Shown piece by piece: positions 42,910 through 50,538 of a stretch of DNA of 64,000 nt; position 1 is the first letter of the stretch; each line of letters begins with the position of its first letter. This stretch comes from Onstottus_B arcticum (GTDB lineage Bacteria; Acidobacteriota; Blastocatellia; UBA7656), in NCBI GenBank assembly GCA_038040485.1, contig JBBPIE010000011.1, positions 1 to 64,000 on the forward strand, in the 5' to 3' direction. Made by a program: the position numbers and the translations under genes. The notes below the pieces were generated by a model. It worked only from the letters and a program-made list of their open reading frames with translations. It was not told the origin of the DNA and made no database searches.

Positions 42910-43095
42910 GGGAATTGAAAATTGCAAAATGAAAATTGCAAATTGAAAGATCAACATTGACAATTACAACCTAACCCAACGACCCGCGGCCATTCAATTT
43001 GCAATTCTCCCGGCACCCGGGGTTCTCAAGGGCGAATTCTCAATTTTCAATTTTCAATTTGCAATTTGCAATTTGCAATTTTCAATTCTCCTGAA
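42910..43095. repeat. 7-nt tandem repeats between rmuC and addB1
   Basis: Runs of ATTGAAA/ATTGCAA and then of TCAATTT/GCAATTT 7-mers. The rmuC stop codon lies inside the array, and the possible longer start of the addB1 gene does too. Confidence 0.85.
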
Positions 43096-44569
43096 TCTGC
43101 GCTCCGGCTTCCTCTGTTTCTGAATCCTCGTCCTCAAGCAATCCCGGAATCAGCCCCGTTTCACCAAGGTCAAGAAGCCTGGTCGAACGATCTACGATCT
43201 CGAGCGGCTCTATGTCCTCGCCCGTAGTCGCGCCCAGTTCCTTGAATCGCCGCGCTGAAACCAGCACACGTCCTTCGAATGAGCCGACTGCTTTGTTGTA
43301 CGAGTCTACTGCTCGGTCCAAACCCTTGCGCACGTCGGAGAAGTGCTCGGCCAGGATCTTGAGACGATCATACAATTGTCGGCCGAGTTTGCTGATCTGC
43401 TGAGCGTTCTCCGTCATCCGTTCTTGTTGCCAGCCGTACGCGACCGCTTTCAAAAGGGCTATCAGGGTCGTCGGCGTCGCCAGAATCACGCGCTGCTCGA
43501 CGCCGAACTCGATCAGCGACGGGTCCTGTTCGAGCGCCGCGCTGAAGAATGTCTCGCCTGGCAGAAACAGAACTACGAACTCAGGCGTGCAATCGAGCTG
43601 GTCCCAGTAGCTTTTGGCACCGAGCTTCAAAAGGTGCGTGCGAACCTGTCGCGCGTGATCCTTGAGCCGCGCCGTCCTCGTCGTCTCGTCGGCCGCCTCC
43701 AGCGACAAGTAATAACCTTCGATGGGCGCTTTTGAATCGACGACGATCAGCCGCTCGTTCGGGAGCCTGACGATCATATCCGGACGCAAGCGCCCGTCTT
43801 CGGTCGCGATCGTCGCTTGCAGGTTGAAATCGCAGTATTGGCTCATGCCTGCAAGCTCGACCACGCGGCGAAGCTGAATCTCACCCCAGCGCCCGCGCAC
43901 TATCGGACTGCGCAGCGCGTTGACCAGCTTTGATGTTTCAGTCTGAAGCTGCACCTGCGAAGTCGCGAGATGTTTGACCTGTTCGGTGAGCGACGAATAA
44001 GCCGACGCGCGCGAGGATTCGAGCTCGCGAATCTTGGTGTCCACTTTTTCGAGCGACTCCTTTAGCGGCTGAACGAGTTCGCCGATCGCTTTCTGGCGCG
44101 TATCGAGATCGCCCTTAGCCGTTTCCTGAAAATGACCGAGCGTCTCGCGGGCGAGGTTGAGAAAACTCTGACTGTTTGTGTTGAGCGCTTCGGCCGAAAG
44201 CGCTTTGAACGCGTCTGAGAGTTTGCCCTGGGCGTCTTCGAGCAGCCCGAGTTTTTCAATCGAAGCCTTGCGCTCGGCGTTGAGCTGGGTCTCGAGCGCG
44301 CTGATTTGCGCAAGCAGGCTCGCACTCTCGTTTTGAAACTCCGCCATCCTGGAGTTCAAGGCGCTCACGTCGGCTTCGAGTTTGCGCGTCTGCTGGTCTT
44401 TGCCCTGAAGCCGCTCGACCAGTGTAGCGCGCTCTGCTTCGAACTCGCTTCTAGCGCGATCGTACTCGTGTTTGATTCTCGGTCGCAGGAGCAGCCAGAC
44501 AACTACGCTTCCCAGCAAAAGGCCAAGCGCTAAAATCAGGAACGGATAAACGGTTTGGTACAATCCCAC
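43082..44569 (-). CDS. rmuC: DNA recombination protein RmuC
   Basis: This 495-residue RmuC has an N-terminal membrane anchor (VYPFLILALGLLLGSVVVWLLL), a long coiled coil with Glu/Gln/Leu heptads (about 30-170), and the nuclease-like core: RGRWGEIQLRRVVELAGM, RPDMIVRLPNERLIVVDSKAP, FLPGETFFSAALEQDPSLIE. RmuC limits inversion recombination; the exact reaction is unproved. The annotated GTG (44569) overlaps the AGAGG, and a TTG 6 nt downstream (44563) would give a better 5-nt spacing. It is the first gene of the rmuC-addB1-addA1-ligA-nth run. Confidence 0.93.
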   Translation of the reverse strand: MGLYQTVYPFLILALGLLLGSVVVWLLLRPRIKHEYDRARSEFEAERATLVERLQGKDQQTRKLEADVSALNSRMAEFQNESASLLAQISALETQLNAERKASIEKLGLLEDAQGKLSDAFKALSAEALNTNSQSFLNLARETLGHFQETAKGDLDTRQKAIGELVQPLKESLEKVDTKIRELESSRASAYSSLTEQVKHLATSQVQLQTETSKLVNALRSPIVRGRWGEIQLRRVVELAGMSQYCDFNLQATIATEDGRLRPDMIVRLPNERLIVVDSKAPIEGYYLSLEAADETTRTARLKDHARQVRTHLLKLGAKSYWDQLDCTPEFVVLFLPGETFFSAALEQDPSLIEFGVEQRVILATPTTLIALLKAVAYGWQQERMTENAQQISKLGRQLYDRLKILAEHFSDVRKGLDRAVDSYNKAVGSFEGRVLVSARRFKELGATTGEDIEPLEIVDRSTRLLDLGETGLIPGLLEDEDSETEEAGAQIQEN

Positions 44570-44643
44570 CTCTCCCTGCTTGAAACGGATCGGGCCCTCG
44601 CTGCAGGGCCGGACTCTCGCCGTTGGATATTTGTCCAGTTTCC

Positions 44644-44799
44644 TTATCCCAGCTTCGAGATCTCTGTCAGCCTCTCTAACACAAGATTGATTCGGCTTTG
44701 ACTAGCCGCATCGCCCAACAGATAGCCAGGCAGAGCATCAGTGAACTCATCTGTCCTCAGCAACTGTCCGATAGCCTCTGCAAGGTTCGGATCAGCCAT
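44644..44799 (-). CDS. Small 51-aa protein, partner of HTH-like gene
   Basis: A short frame encodes MADPNLAEAIGQLLRTDEFT... ending SKLG. The start overlaps the upstream gene by 8 nt, consistent with translational coupling. It is an acidic helical peptide of unknown role; it may be truncated, since I would expect a larger partner in this arrangement. Confidence 0.5.
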   Translation of the reverse strand: MADPNLAEAIGQLLRTDEFTDALPGYLLGDAASQSRINLVLERLTEISKLG

Positions 44800-45322
44800 T
44801 AGCCTTCCTGCGCAGAATCTTTATAAGTTCCTGTTCTGCCAGTTCCAGTTGTCGCGCGCGCGCTCGGCCGTCTCGGATCGCATCTATGAGCGCGAGTTGC
44901 TCGTACAATAGGGGATCTTGGAGCGCCGCAATAGGCAGGAGTTTATAAAGGGGAGCAAAAGCGGTCCCTCGCTTTTCTCCTTTGCCATAGGGCCAGACCG
45001 GAATCGGTCCATTCCCAGGATCGATCAGGCGATTGAGCGGCGCGGCCGCATATGATGTCGGCACGCCGCGGGTTGGTTCTCCGTGCTCCGCGGGAAAAAC
45101 GTATTTGATTCCGTGAATGAGGAATTCCTCTAGCGCGCTTACGATGGGCCGGTTGGACAATTCCGGGCCGTGCAGAAGATGAGCCGCTTGGGCCCGCTTC
45201 ATCGCGCCGTGGACTTCAGACGAACTTAGCCAGAGCTCACGAGCAATCTGAGCGAACGGCGGTCTGCGCGAATCGTAGCCAAGAAGCTTGAGCGCAACAA
45301 CCACATCTTGAGGCTTTAGCAT
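44792..45322 (-). CDS. HTH-type regulatory protein, possibly leaderless
   Basis: The 176-residue product begins MLKPQDVVVALKLLGYDSRRPPFAQIARELWLSSSEVHGAMKRAQAAHLL, a clear winged helix-turn-helix, followed by a conserved region (EHGEPTRGVPTSYAAAPLN) also seen, from memory, in a family of small paired regulators with no known effect. The -10 TATAAT ends 9-10 nt before the ATG, so the message would start at or near the start codon. A perfect 24-bp palindrome overlaps the upstream promoter. It overlaps the 51-aa gene by 8 nt. Confidence 0.78.
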   Translation of the reverse strand: MLKPQDVVVALKLLGYDSRRPPFAQIARELWLSSSEVHGAMKRAQAAHLLHGPELSNRPIVSALEEFLIHGIKYVFPAEHGEPTRGVPTSYAAAPLNRLIDPGNGPIPVWPYGKGEKRGTAFAPLYKLLPIAALQDPLLYEQLALIDAIRDGRARARQLELAEQELIKILRRKANG

Positions 45323-45331
45323 CACGGGGCA

Positions 45332-45362
45332 ATTATATATTCGCTATTCGCGAATAGCGAAT
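45332..45362 (-). promoter_or_regulatory. Leaderless-type promoter with 24-bp palindrome
   Basis: A perfect palindrome (45339-45362; half site ATTCGCTATTCG and its inverse) adjoins TATAAT (45337-45332). Transcription would begin near 45325, at the GTG/ATG start. This is a strong candidate for an operator bound by the adjacent HTH protein. Confidence 0.7.
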
Positions 45363-45491
45363 GACCTTCTCTATCATCCTTAGCTTCAAACACTTATCTA
45401 AGGTCACTTCCAAGCGCGGATGCGCGAGATACCCAACGGCCAACCTGCTGTCCAGTGAACAGACCGTCTCTAGCTGCACGCAAAAGGATGG

Positions 45492-45581
45492 CTAACCATT
45501 CTGGAGATCGTTCTCCAGACCTCGTCGTAGAACTGCGTTTAAGAACTCCTCGCGCGCGGCTGCGAGGAATTCGACCTTCAT
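45492..45581 (-). pseudogene. RelE/ParE-like toxin remnant
   Basis: Immediately coupled to the antitoxin gene (TGATG overlap) is MKVEFLAAAREEFLNAVL, the start of a RelE/ParE toxin. The frame then shifts and ends after 29 residues. The downstream sequence in another frame continues with weak RelE-like wording (VYDEVWRTISRMVSHP), so the toxin is decayed. Confidence 0.65.
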
Positions 45582-45808
45582 CAGCGCTTCCTGTTCTTGA
45601 TCGAGTTGAACACTTCTTCGGCAGAACTGGCCTTGATCTCGCCCCGTTCGTAGGCGTCCAATCGATCTTCAGCTTCTTGAGCCCAGAGGAGATCAATAGG
45701 ACTCAGTTCTGGTTCCAAGCTGGAAAGGAGGCGCTCGGCTACGCGAGCACGCTCATCGGGAGAAAGGTCGAGCGCTTGTTGAATGAGTCTTTCAGCCAAC
45801 TCCGACAT
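45581..45808 (-). CDS. Addiction module antitoxin (ParD/TIGR02574 type)
   Basis: The 75-residue product (start MSELAERLIQQALDLSPDERARVAERLLSSLEP) matches the addiction-module component of the TIGR02574 family. The full antitoxin length is intact, with the C-terminal toxin-binding tail (DLLWAQEAEDRLDAYERGEI). Its cognate toxin is a remnant downstream. The antitoxin may be orphaned. Confidence 0.82.
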   Translation of the reverse strand: MSELAERLIQQALDLSPDERARVAERLLSSLEPELSPIDLLWAQEAEDRLDAYERGEIKASSAEEVFNSIKNRKR

Positions 45809-45880
45809 GCCTCGCCTCTCGTTTCTACCGTCTGCCAACATCAGTTTAAATGTTGCCTACATGCGTGATGCGCCGCTGGA

Positions 45881-46242
45881 TCACTTGAATTCGTTTAGCC
45901 ATCGAACTGTGTTCTTCAACTCATCCGCCGTCACGGAGTTCAGGAGTCGCAGCAGTCGATGCACCAGGTTCCGGTTCGCTCCTCCGTTGAGAGGATGATT
46001 CCCCAATGTTCTTTGCCACCCGCTATGTACTTCTCGTGAAGTTCGACGTAGTCCCTAAAGTTGAAAGTGACGATCGCGCGCTGCTCAGATACCGCAAGAG
46101 CAAACTGTTGATCGTCGTCGCTCGACAACATCCGCGCGCCGTGCGAGGACGTTACATCAAATCCATAACTTCTCAACTGTGTGGCAAGACGCGGTGACAG
46201 GTGCTCGTTCAGATAGAGCTTTGGGGGTTTAGACGGTGGCAT
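45881..46242 (-). pseudogene. DUF5615 PIN-like toxin, frameshifted
   Basis: The first frame gives PKLYLNEHLSPRLATQLRSYGFDVTSSHGARMLSSDDDQQFALAVSEQRAIVTFNFRDY, a PIN-like DUF5615 start with the D-x... acid residues (NEHLSP, DDDQQF, NFRDY). A 1-nt deletion near 45970/45971 breaks it; the C-terminal LVHRLLRLLNSVTADELKNTVRWL continues in the next frame. The start overlaps DUF433 by 14 nt, the usual DUF433/DUF5615 pair. The toxin is broken unless the shift is an assembly error. Confidence 0.7.
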
Positions 46243-46525
46243 GAGCGTAGTTTTCTAGCCACTGCTCGTAGCTGTTCCGTTGACGTACCTGATCAATCTC
46301 ATCTCTATTGTCGTGATAATACGCGAGCGCACTGAATACCTGGGCAGGGGTCAGATATTCCCACTCCGCGAGAATCTCTTCTACTGACATTCCGGCTTTG
46401 TAGTAGTACCCTACGATGTGCCAAACGGCGATACGCGTGCCTTCGATTATCGCTTCGCCACCACAAACGCCCTCGGTCTTTACGATGTGCGGGAAGCCAG
46501 TCGGCCGCGCTTTGTCGATGCTCAT
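46229..46525 (-). CDS. DUF433 antitoxin-like protein
   Basis: The 98-residue protein has the DUF433 pattern: HIVKTEGVCGGEAIIEGTRIAVWHIVGYYYKAGMSVEEILAEWEYLTPAQVFSALAYYHDN. DUF433 proteins are HTH-like and pair with DUF5615 PIN-like toxins, as here. The N-terminal tail (SIDKARPTGFP) is short. Confidence 0.85.
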   Translation of the reverse strand: MSIDKARPTGFPHIVKTEGVCGGEAIIEGTRIAVWHIVGYYYKAGMSVEEILAEWEYLTPAQVFSALAYYHDNRDEIDQVRQRNSYEQWLENYAHATV

Positions 46526-46585
46526 ATCAACCCTCGCAGGCCCAATGTTATCACACTCGCTCGTCGGGCTCGGTTAGCAAGTGAA

Positions 46586-49500
46586 CTACAATCTCAGCAG
46601 CACGCCTTTGACGCGCAGCCTTGTTGCTCGTGAGATCGCAAAAGCATACAACCCGACCTGTTCACGATACTCGTCCAGCCTTCCTTCGATTTCGAAGTCG
46701 GTCTTGAAATCCACCACTACCCACGCGCCCGACTCATCAATGAACGCCAGGTCGACTACGCCCTCAACCAGCAAGCCGTCTTCAAGCTCAATCGCAACCG
46801 GACTCTCCCGCCGCAAGCCTCCACTCGCGGCGGCTGCTGAGGCTCGTCTCAACAGCGGATGCGCAAGCGCTCGCGCGACGGTCTCTGTCGCGGCAGCTAC
46901 TTCTTTCTCAGTTGCACTGAGCACCCTTCCCTGGAGCTTGGCGACAGCTTCGACTCCCGCGCGATCGGTGTCGAGGTCAACCACCGAGAGCACCGAGTGA
47001 ACCAGGATTCCGAATCGCTTTCCGTGCGGGCGCGAGAAGTCTACGCCGGCCGATTCAACAGCTACGTCGGGCATCGCCCCTGGCACCGGTGGAGCGGCGA
47101 CCAAGTCTTCGTGCCCGAGCGGCGCGGCACCTTTGCCCTTTGCCCTTTGCTCTTTGCCCTTTGCCCCTTGCTCTTCGCCCTTTGCCCTTTGCTCTTTGCC
47201 CTTCGCGTGTTCGGTTGCCGTGACGACCCTCAAGCTTGGCGCGCCGGCCGCGTCGCGCACGCTCTTTCGCGTCGCTTGCCATTCGCCGTGAGCCAGAATG
47301 CCGGCTTGCGAACGCGTTCCCTTTTCGTCGGCCGCGATCAGCTTGTTTAGGCGCGACCCGACGTCTTCCTCCTTACCCAGCTCCAGGACACAAGGGTCCC
47401 ACCACACCACGCGATGCTCGCCCGCCTCCGGTTGGTGTTGACCCGGTGTCACCGACCCTTTCGGACGAAGCACACCATTCGGCCGCAGACAATTATCGAG
47501 GCCGAACTCCGGACAACCGGCCGGGTGATTGGTCTCGGGTGTGAAGCTGCGGTCAGGCGGCGGGAAGATCGCCGGGTTGAGCGCGCTCAGCCAGCGATCG
47601 TCGAAGCGCTGGTCACCTATTGTCGAAACCACGAGCAAGTCGCGCGCGCGAGTCGCGGCTACGTACAACACGCGCGCCGCTTCTTCGATGTCGCGCTGCT
47701 TCTCTTCTTCGCCGTGCTCCAGAAGCTCGGGCGGCGCACAGCCCGCAAGCGTCATCACGCAAAGCCCGCGCTCCGGGTCGCTCCACCTGGAAGCATCGCG
47801 GGCGGCGTTCGCAGTCATGTCGGCGAGAATCACTACCGGGAACTCCAGGCCCTTCGCTTTGTGCACGGTCATTATGCGAACGCCGTCCAGTCCTTCTTCG
47901 ATGATGGGCGCGTCGCTCGCCTCGCCCGTCTCGGCCTGGTCGACAAGCCAATCCACAAATGCGCGAAACGAAATCAACCCGCTGCGTTCCGACCTTCGAG
48001 CCATATCCATCAGCCGCGCCACGTTCGCAAGCGCCTGCTCGCCGGTGCTCCAGTTGGCGAAGCCCGCGTGCGCGCGAGTCGCCGCGAGCAACTGCCCGAT
48101 CGTGTCGGCGATCGGGCGGCGATTGCGTCCTCGATGCAAGTCGCGCAACACAGCAAGCGCGGCGGCAACTTCCGCTGTTGCTTCGGGCAAATTGTCGGCA
48201 GGTTTCTTGAACGGATACAACGCCGAGTGCGCGGCTCGATACGCGAGCAACTGCGCGTCGGTGAGCGCGAACAGCGGGCCTCGCAGAGTCGCGAACACCG
48301 CAAGCTCGTCGTCCGGCCGCTCAACCGCCGAAAGTGCATTTCTTATCGCTTCGATTTCCTCGCGCGCGTGAAAGCCGCTCCCGCCAACCAATAGGTGCGG
48401 CAACCGCCGGGCTTCCAGCGCCCGGACATAGGGTCGAGTTACATCTTTCGCGAAGCTCCGGAACCGGCGGAACAACAAGCACACGTGACGCGGCTGAATC
48501 GGAACCCGCTCGCCCGAGTCCCCGCGCACGCTCACGGTCCAGCCGCTCTCGCGCACCAGCCATTCGACGAACGACGCGACGCCGTCAGGTTCGGTCGCTT
48601 CGATCTTCCACAAGATCGGCTTGCGGTAGTCGGGACCCGGGTAGGGCTCGGGCACCGGCAACGCGATGACCGAGGGTTGAGTATCGACGCCCGGTCTGAA
48701 CGGTGCGAGCGGCACATAGCGCGCTTGCGACGCCGACGTAGCATAGACTTTAGTCTGTGCCGGTTCGCCAGTAGCATAGACTTTAGTCTGTGTTTGTTCA
48801 GGCGGGCACAGACTAAAGTCTATGCTACCCATCACACGCGAGAACGCGGCGTTGACGGCTTCCTGGATTTGCGGCACCGAGCGGAAGCTGACGTTCAGCT
48901 CCTCACACCTGCCGCCGCTAGCGACAACCTGGCGCTTGACCGCTTCGTAAAGAGCTACGTCGGCGCGGCGGAAACGATAGATTGACTGCTTGGGATCCCC
49001 GACGATGAACAGCTTGCCGGGAACAGGCCGCACGTTCCGCCATTCTTTCTCCTCGGGATCGTCGGCGGCAAGCAACATCAGTATCTCGGCTTGCAGCGGG
49101 TCCGTGTCTTGGAACTCGTCCACGAAGATGCGGGTGAATCGGGATTGCAACTCCTGCCGCACGGACTGATTCTCGAGCACCAGATTGCGCGCGCGAAGCA
49201 GCAAGTCCAGAAAATCCAAACACCCGGCGCGTTCTTTCAAGCGCGCGTATTCTTCGATGACCGCCCACAGATCGTCGCGAAGCTGAGGCGCAAGCTCAGC
49301 CCCCGCGCGCCGTACAAACTCTTCCACTTTCTCTTTGAGCGCGTCGCGCCGCTGCTTCAAGTCGCCGGCCGGGAAATCGTCTCGCGTGAAGTAGGCGACG
49401 TAATTCTTCGACTTCCAACTCGACAAGAAATCAAACAGCCGCGCTTCGATGCCGTCGTAGTCGCGCTTCGAGTCACCTTCTCCGCGAGTCATATCCGCGA

Positions 49501-50365
49501 CAATGTGCTTCAGGTCGAGAAGCGATTTCGTAAACCACTGTTTCGCGTCGCCGCGGTCGGCCCACGCCGCAAGGTCTTTCATCTCAGCGATCAACTCGTC
49601 GATTGCGCCCTTGCGATCGAACTCGGGGTCGTGCCGCCACGGCGCGGGAAAGTCGCGGCGCTCGACAAGCTCCAACGCCGCGCTTCGAAGCCTGCGCCGC
49701 GGACCATCGCCCGAAGGCCGCCGCGCCAGCGTAGCCGGTCTGCCGCCGGAATACTGACGCCGCGTTCGCCTTCGAAGAATGCGGCGAACGGCGTCGCTTG
49801 GATCGGCAAGCTGCCCTTCAAACCAGCGATCGAACGCCATCTCGAACAGCGGCCGCGAGGTGTCTTCGGACGCGACTTCAAACAGCGGATCGATGCCGGC
49901 TTCGACCGGGCGCTCGCGCAACAGGTCCGAGCAGAACGAATGAATAGTTCCGATGCGAGCTTCTTCAAGTTGAGGCAATGCGCTGTTAAGGAACTCCTTC
50001 TCTTGTGGCGCGGCGTCCGGCGATTGGCGCTCGCGTTCGATTTCGGCGCGCAACCGAAGCTTCAGTTCGCCGGCCGCCGCGTCGGTGAAAGTCACGGCTA
50101 CGATCCGATCAAGCCCGGCGCGCCCCGACTTGATGACCGAGATGATGCGACGCACTAGCTCGCTGGTTTTGCCGGTGCCTGCGGCGGCTTCGACGACAAG
50201 GGTGGTGTCGAGGTCGTTTCGAATGCGGTCGCGCGCGGGTTGATCGGCGAGCGCATTGGAACGACTAACAGACGGCGTTGAGTCACCTGAGTGAGCAATC
50301 GTTTCGCGCGGCGGCTCATCCGGGAGCGAGTCAAAGAGGCCAGGTGTGTAGCTATTCTTCTTCAC
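46586..50365 (-). CDS. addA: AddA-like helicase-nuclease, copy 2
   Basis: This 1259-residue superfamily 1 helicase has Walker A EAAAGTGKT (about 59-67), VTFTDAAAGELKLR, IFVDEFQDTDPL, VGDPKQSIYRFRRAD, GVRIMTVHKAKGLEFP and LYVAATRARD. The C-terminal nuclease carries GVVDLAFI, VVVDFKTD and YREQVGLYAFAI with no iron-sulphur cysteines, as in classical AddA. Start is GTG 50365 with a weak ribosome site. Repeats embedded in frame include a 7-nt array (47131-47207, giving KGKEQRA repeats), three copies of the TAGACTTTAGTCT palindrome (48738-48829), and an Arg-rich extra stretch near residue 205. It is partnered by the gene at 50539. Confidence 0.9.
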   Translation of the reverse strand: MKKNSYTPGLFDSLPDEPPRETIAHSGDSTPSVSRSNALADQPARDRIRNDLDTTLVVEAAAGTGKTSELVRRIISVIKSGRAGLDRIVAVTFTDAAAGELKLRLRAEIERERQSPDAAPQEKEFLNSALPQLEEARIGTIHSFCSDLLRERPVEAGIDPLFEVASEDTSRPLFEMAFDRWFEGQLADPSDAVRRILRRRTRRQYSGGRPATLARRPSGDGPRRRLRSAALELVERRDFPAPWRHDPEFDRKGAIDELIAEMKDLAAWADRGDAKQWFTKSLLDLKHIVADMTRGEGDSKRDYDGIEARLFDFLSSWKSKNYVAYFTRDDFPAGDLKQRRDALKEKVEEFVRRAGAELAPQLRDDLWAVIEEYARLKERAGCLDFLDLLLRARNLVLENQSVRQELQSRFTRIFVDEFQDTDPLQAEILMLLAADDPEEKEWRNVRPVPGKLFIVGDPKQSIYRFRRADVALYEAVKRQVVASGGRCEELNVSFRSVPQIQEAVNAAFSRVMGSIDFSLCPPEQTQTKVYATGEPAQTKVYATSASQARYVPLAPFRPGVDTQPSVIALPVPEPYPGPDYRKPILWKIEATEPDGVASFVEWLVRESGWTVSVRGDSGERVPIQPRHVCLLFRRFRSFAKDVTRPYVRALEARRLPHLLVGGSGFHAREEIEAIRNALSAVERPDDELAVFATLRGPLFALTDAQLLAYRAAHSALYPFKKPADNLPEATAEVAAALAVLRDLHRGRNRRPIADTIGQLLAATRAHAGFANWSTGEQALANVARLMDMARRSERSGLISFRAFVDWLVDQAETGEASDAPIIEEGLDGVRIMTVHKAKGLEFPVVILADMTANAARDASRWSDPERGLCVMTLAGCAPPELLEHGEEEKQRDIEEAARVLYVAATRARDLLVVSTIGDQRFDDRWLSALNPAIFPPPDRSFTPETNHPAGCPEFGLDNCLRPNGVLRPKGSVTPGQHQPEAGEHRVVWWDPCVLELGKEEDVGSRLNKLIAADEKGTRSQAGILAHGEWQATRKSVRDAAGAPSLRVVTATEHAKGKEQRAKGEEQGAKGKEQRAKGKGAAPLGHEDLVAAPPVPGAMPDVAVESAGVDFSRPHGKRFGILVHSVLSVVDLDTDRAGVEAVAKLQGRVLSATEKEVAAATETVARALAHPLLRRASAAAASGGLRRESPVAIELEDGLLVEGVVDLAFIDESGAWVVVDFKTDFEIEGRLDEYREQVGLYAFAISRATRLRVKGVLLRL
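47131..47207. repeat. 7-nt array CTTTGCC in AddA copy 2
   Basis: Eleven 7-mers of CTTTGCC and close variants, in frame, encode repeats of AKGKEQR in the protein. Confidence 0.85.
48738..48829. repeat. Three palindromic elements inside AddA copy 2
   Basis: Two direct copies and one inverted copy of TAGCATAGACTTTAGTCTG. They read in frame (QTKVYAT repeated). The second and third copies can form a long hairpin. Confidence 0.8.
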
Positions 50366-50407
50366 AAAAAACTCGAATACCAGTAGGAGCAGCGGCTCAG
50401 TCTGCTC

Positions 50408-50523
50408 TCTGCGTCCGGACTCTGTGTCTCTGTGTCTCTGTGGTTAGACAGTATTCCAAGTCTGCATAGGCGCAAAGCCTCGTTAACCACAGAGGCACAG
50501 AGACACAGAGACCGGACGCAGAG
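50408..50523. repeat. Inverted repeat, CTCTGTGTCTCTGTGG family
   Basis: Two long arms face each other: CTGCGTCCGGACTCTGTGTC... and its inverse ending CCGGACGCAG. It lies between the stop of the addB2 gene and the start of addA2. Similar arms occur at about 12.0 and 62.9 kb. Confidence 0.75.
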
Positions 50524-50538
50524 AAAACAAGGGTTCCT

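Noticed and set aside
49091..50158. 355-aa plus-strand frame over addA2
   Set aside because: Antisense shadow of the AddA-like gene.
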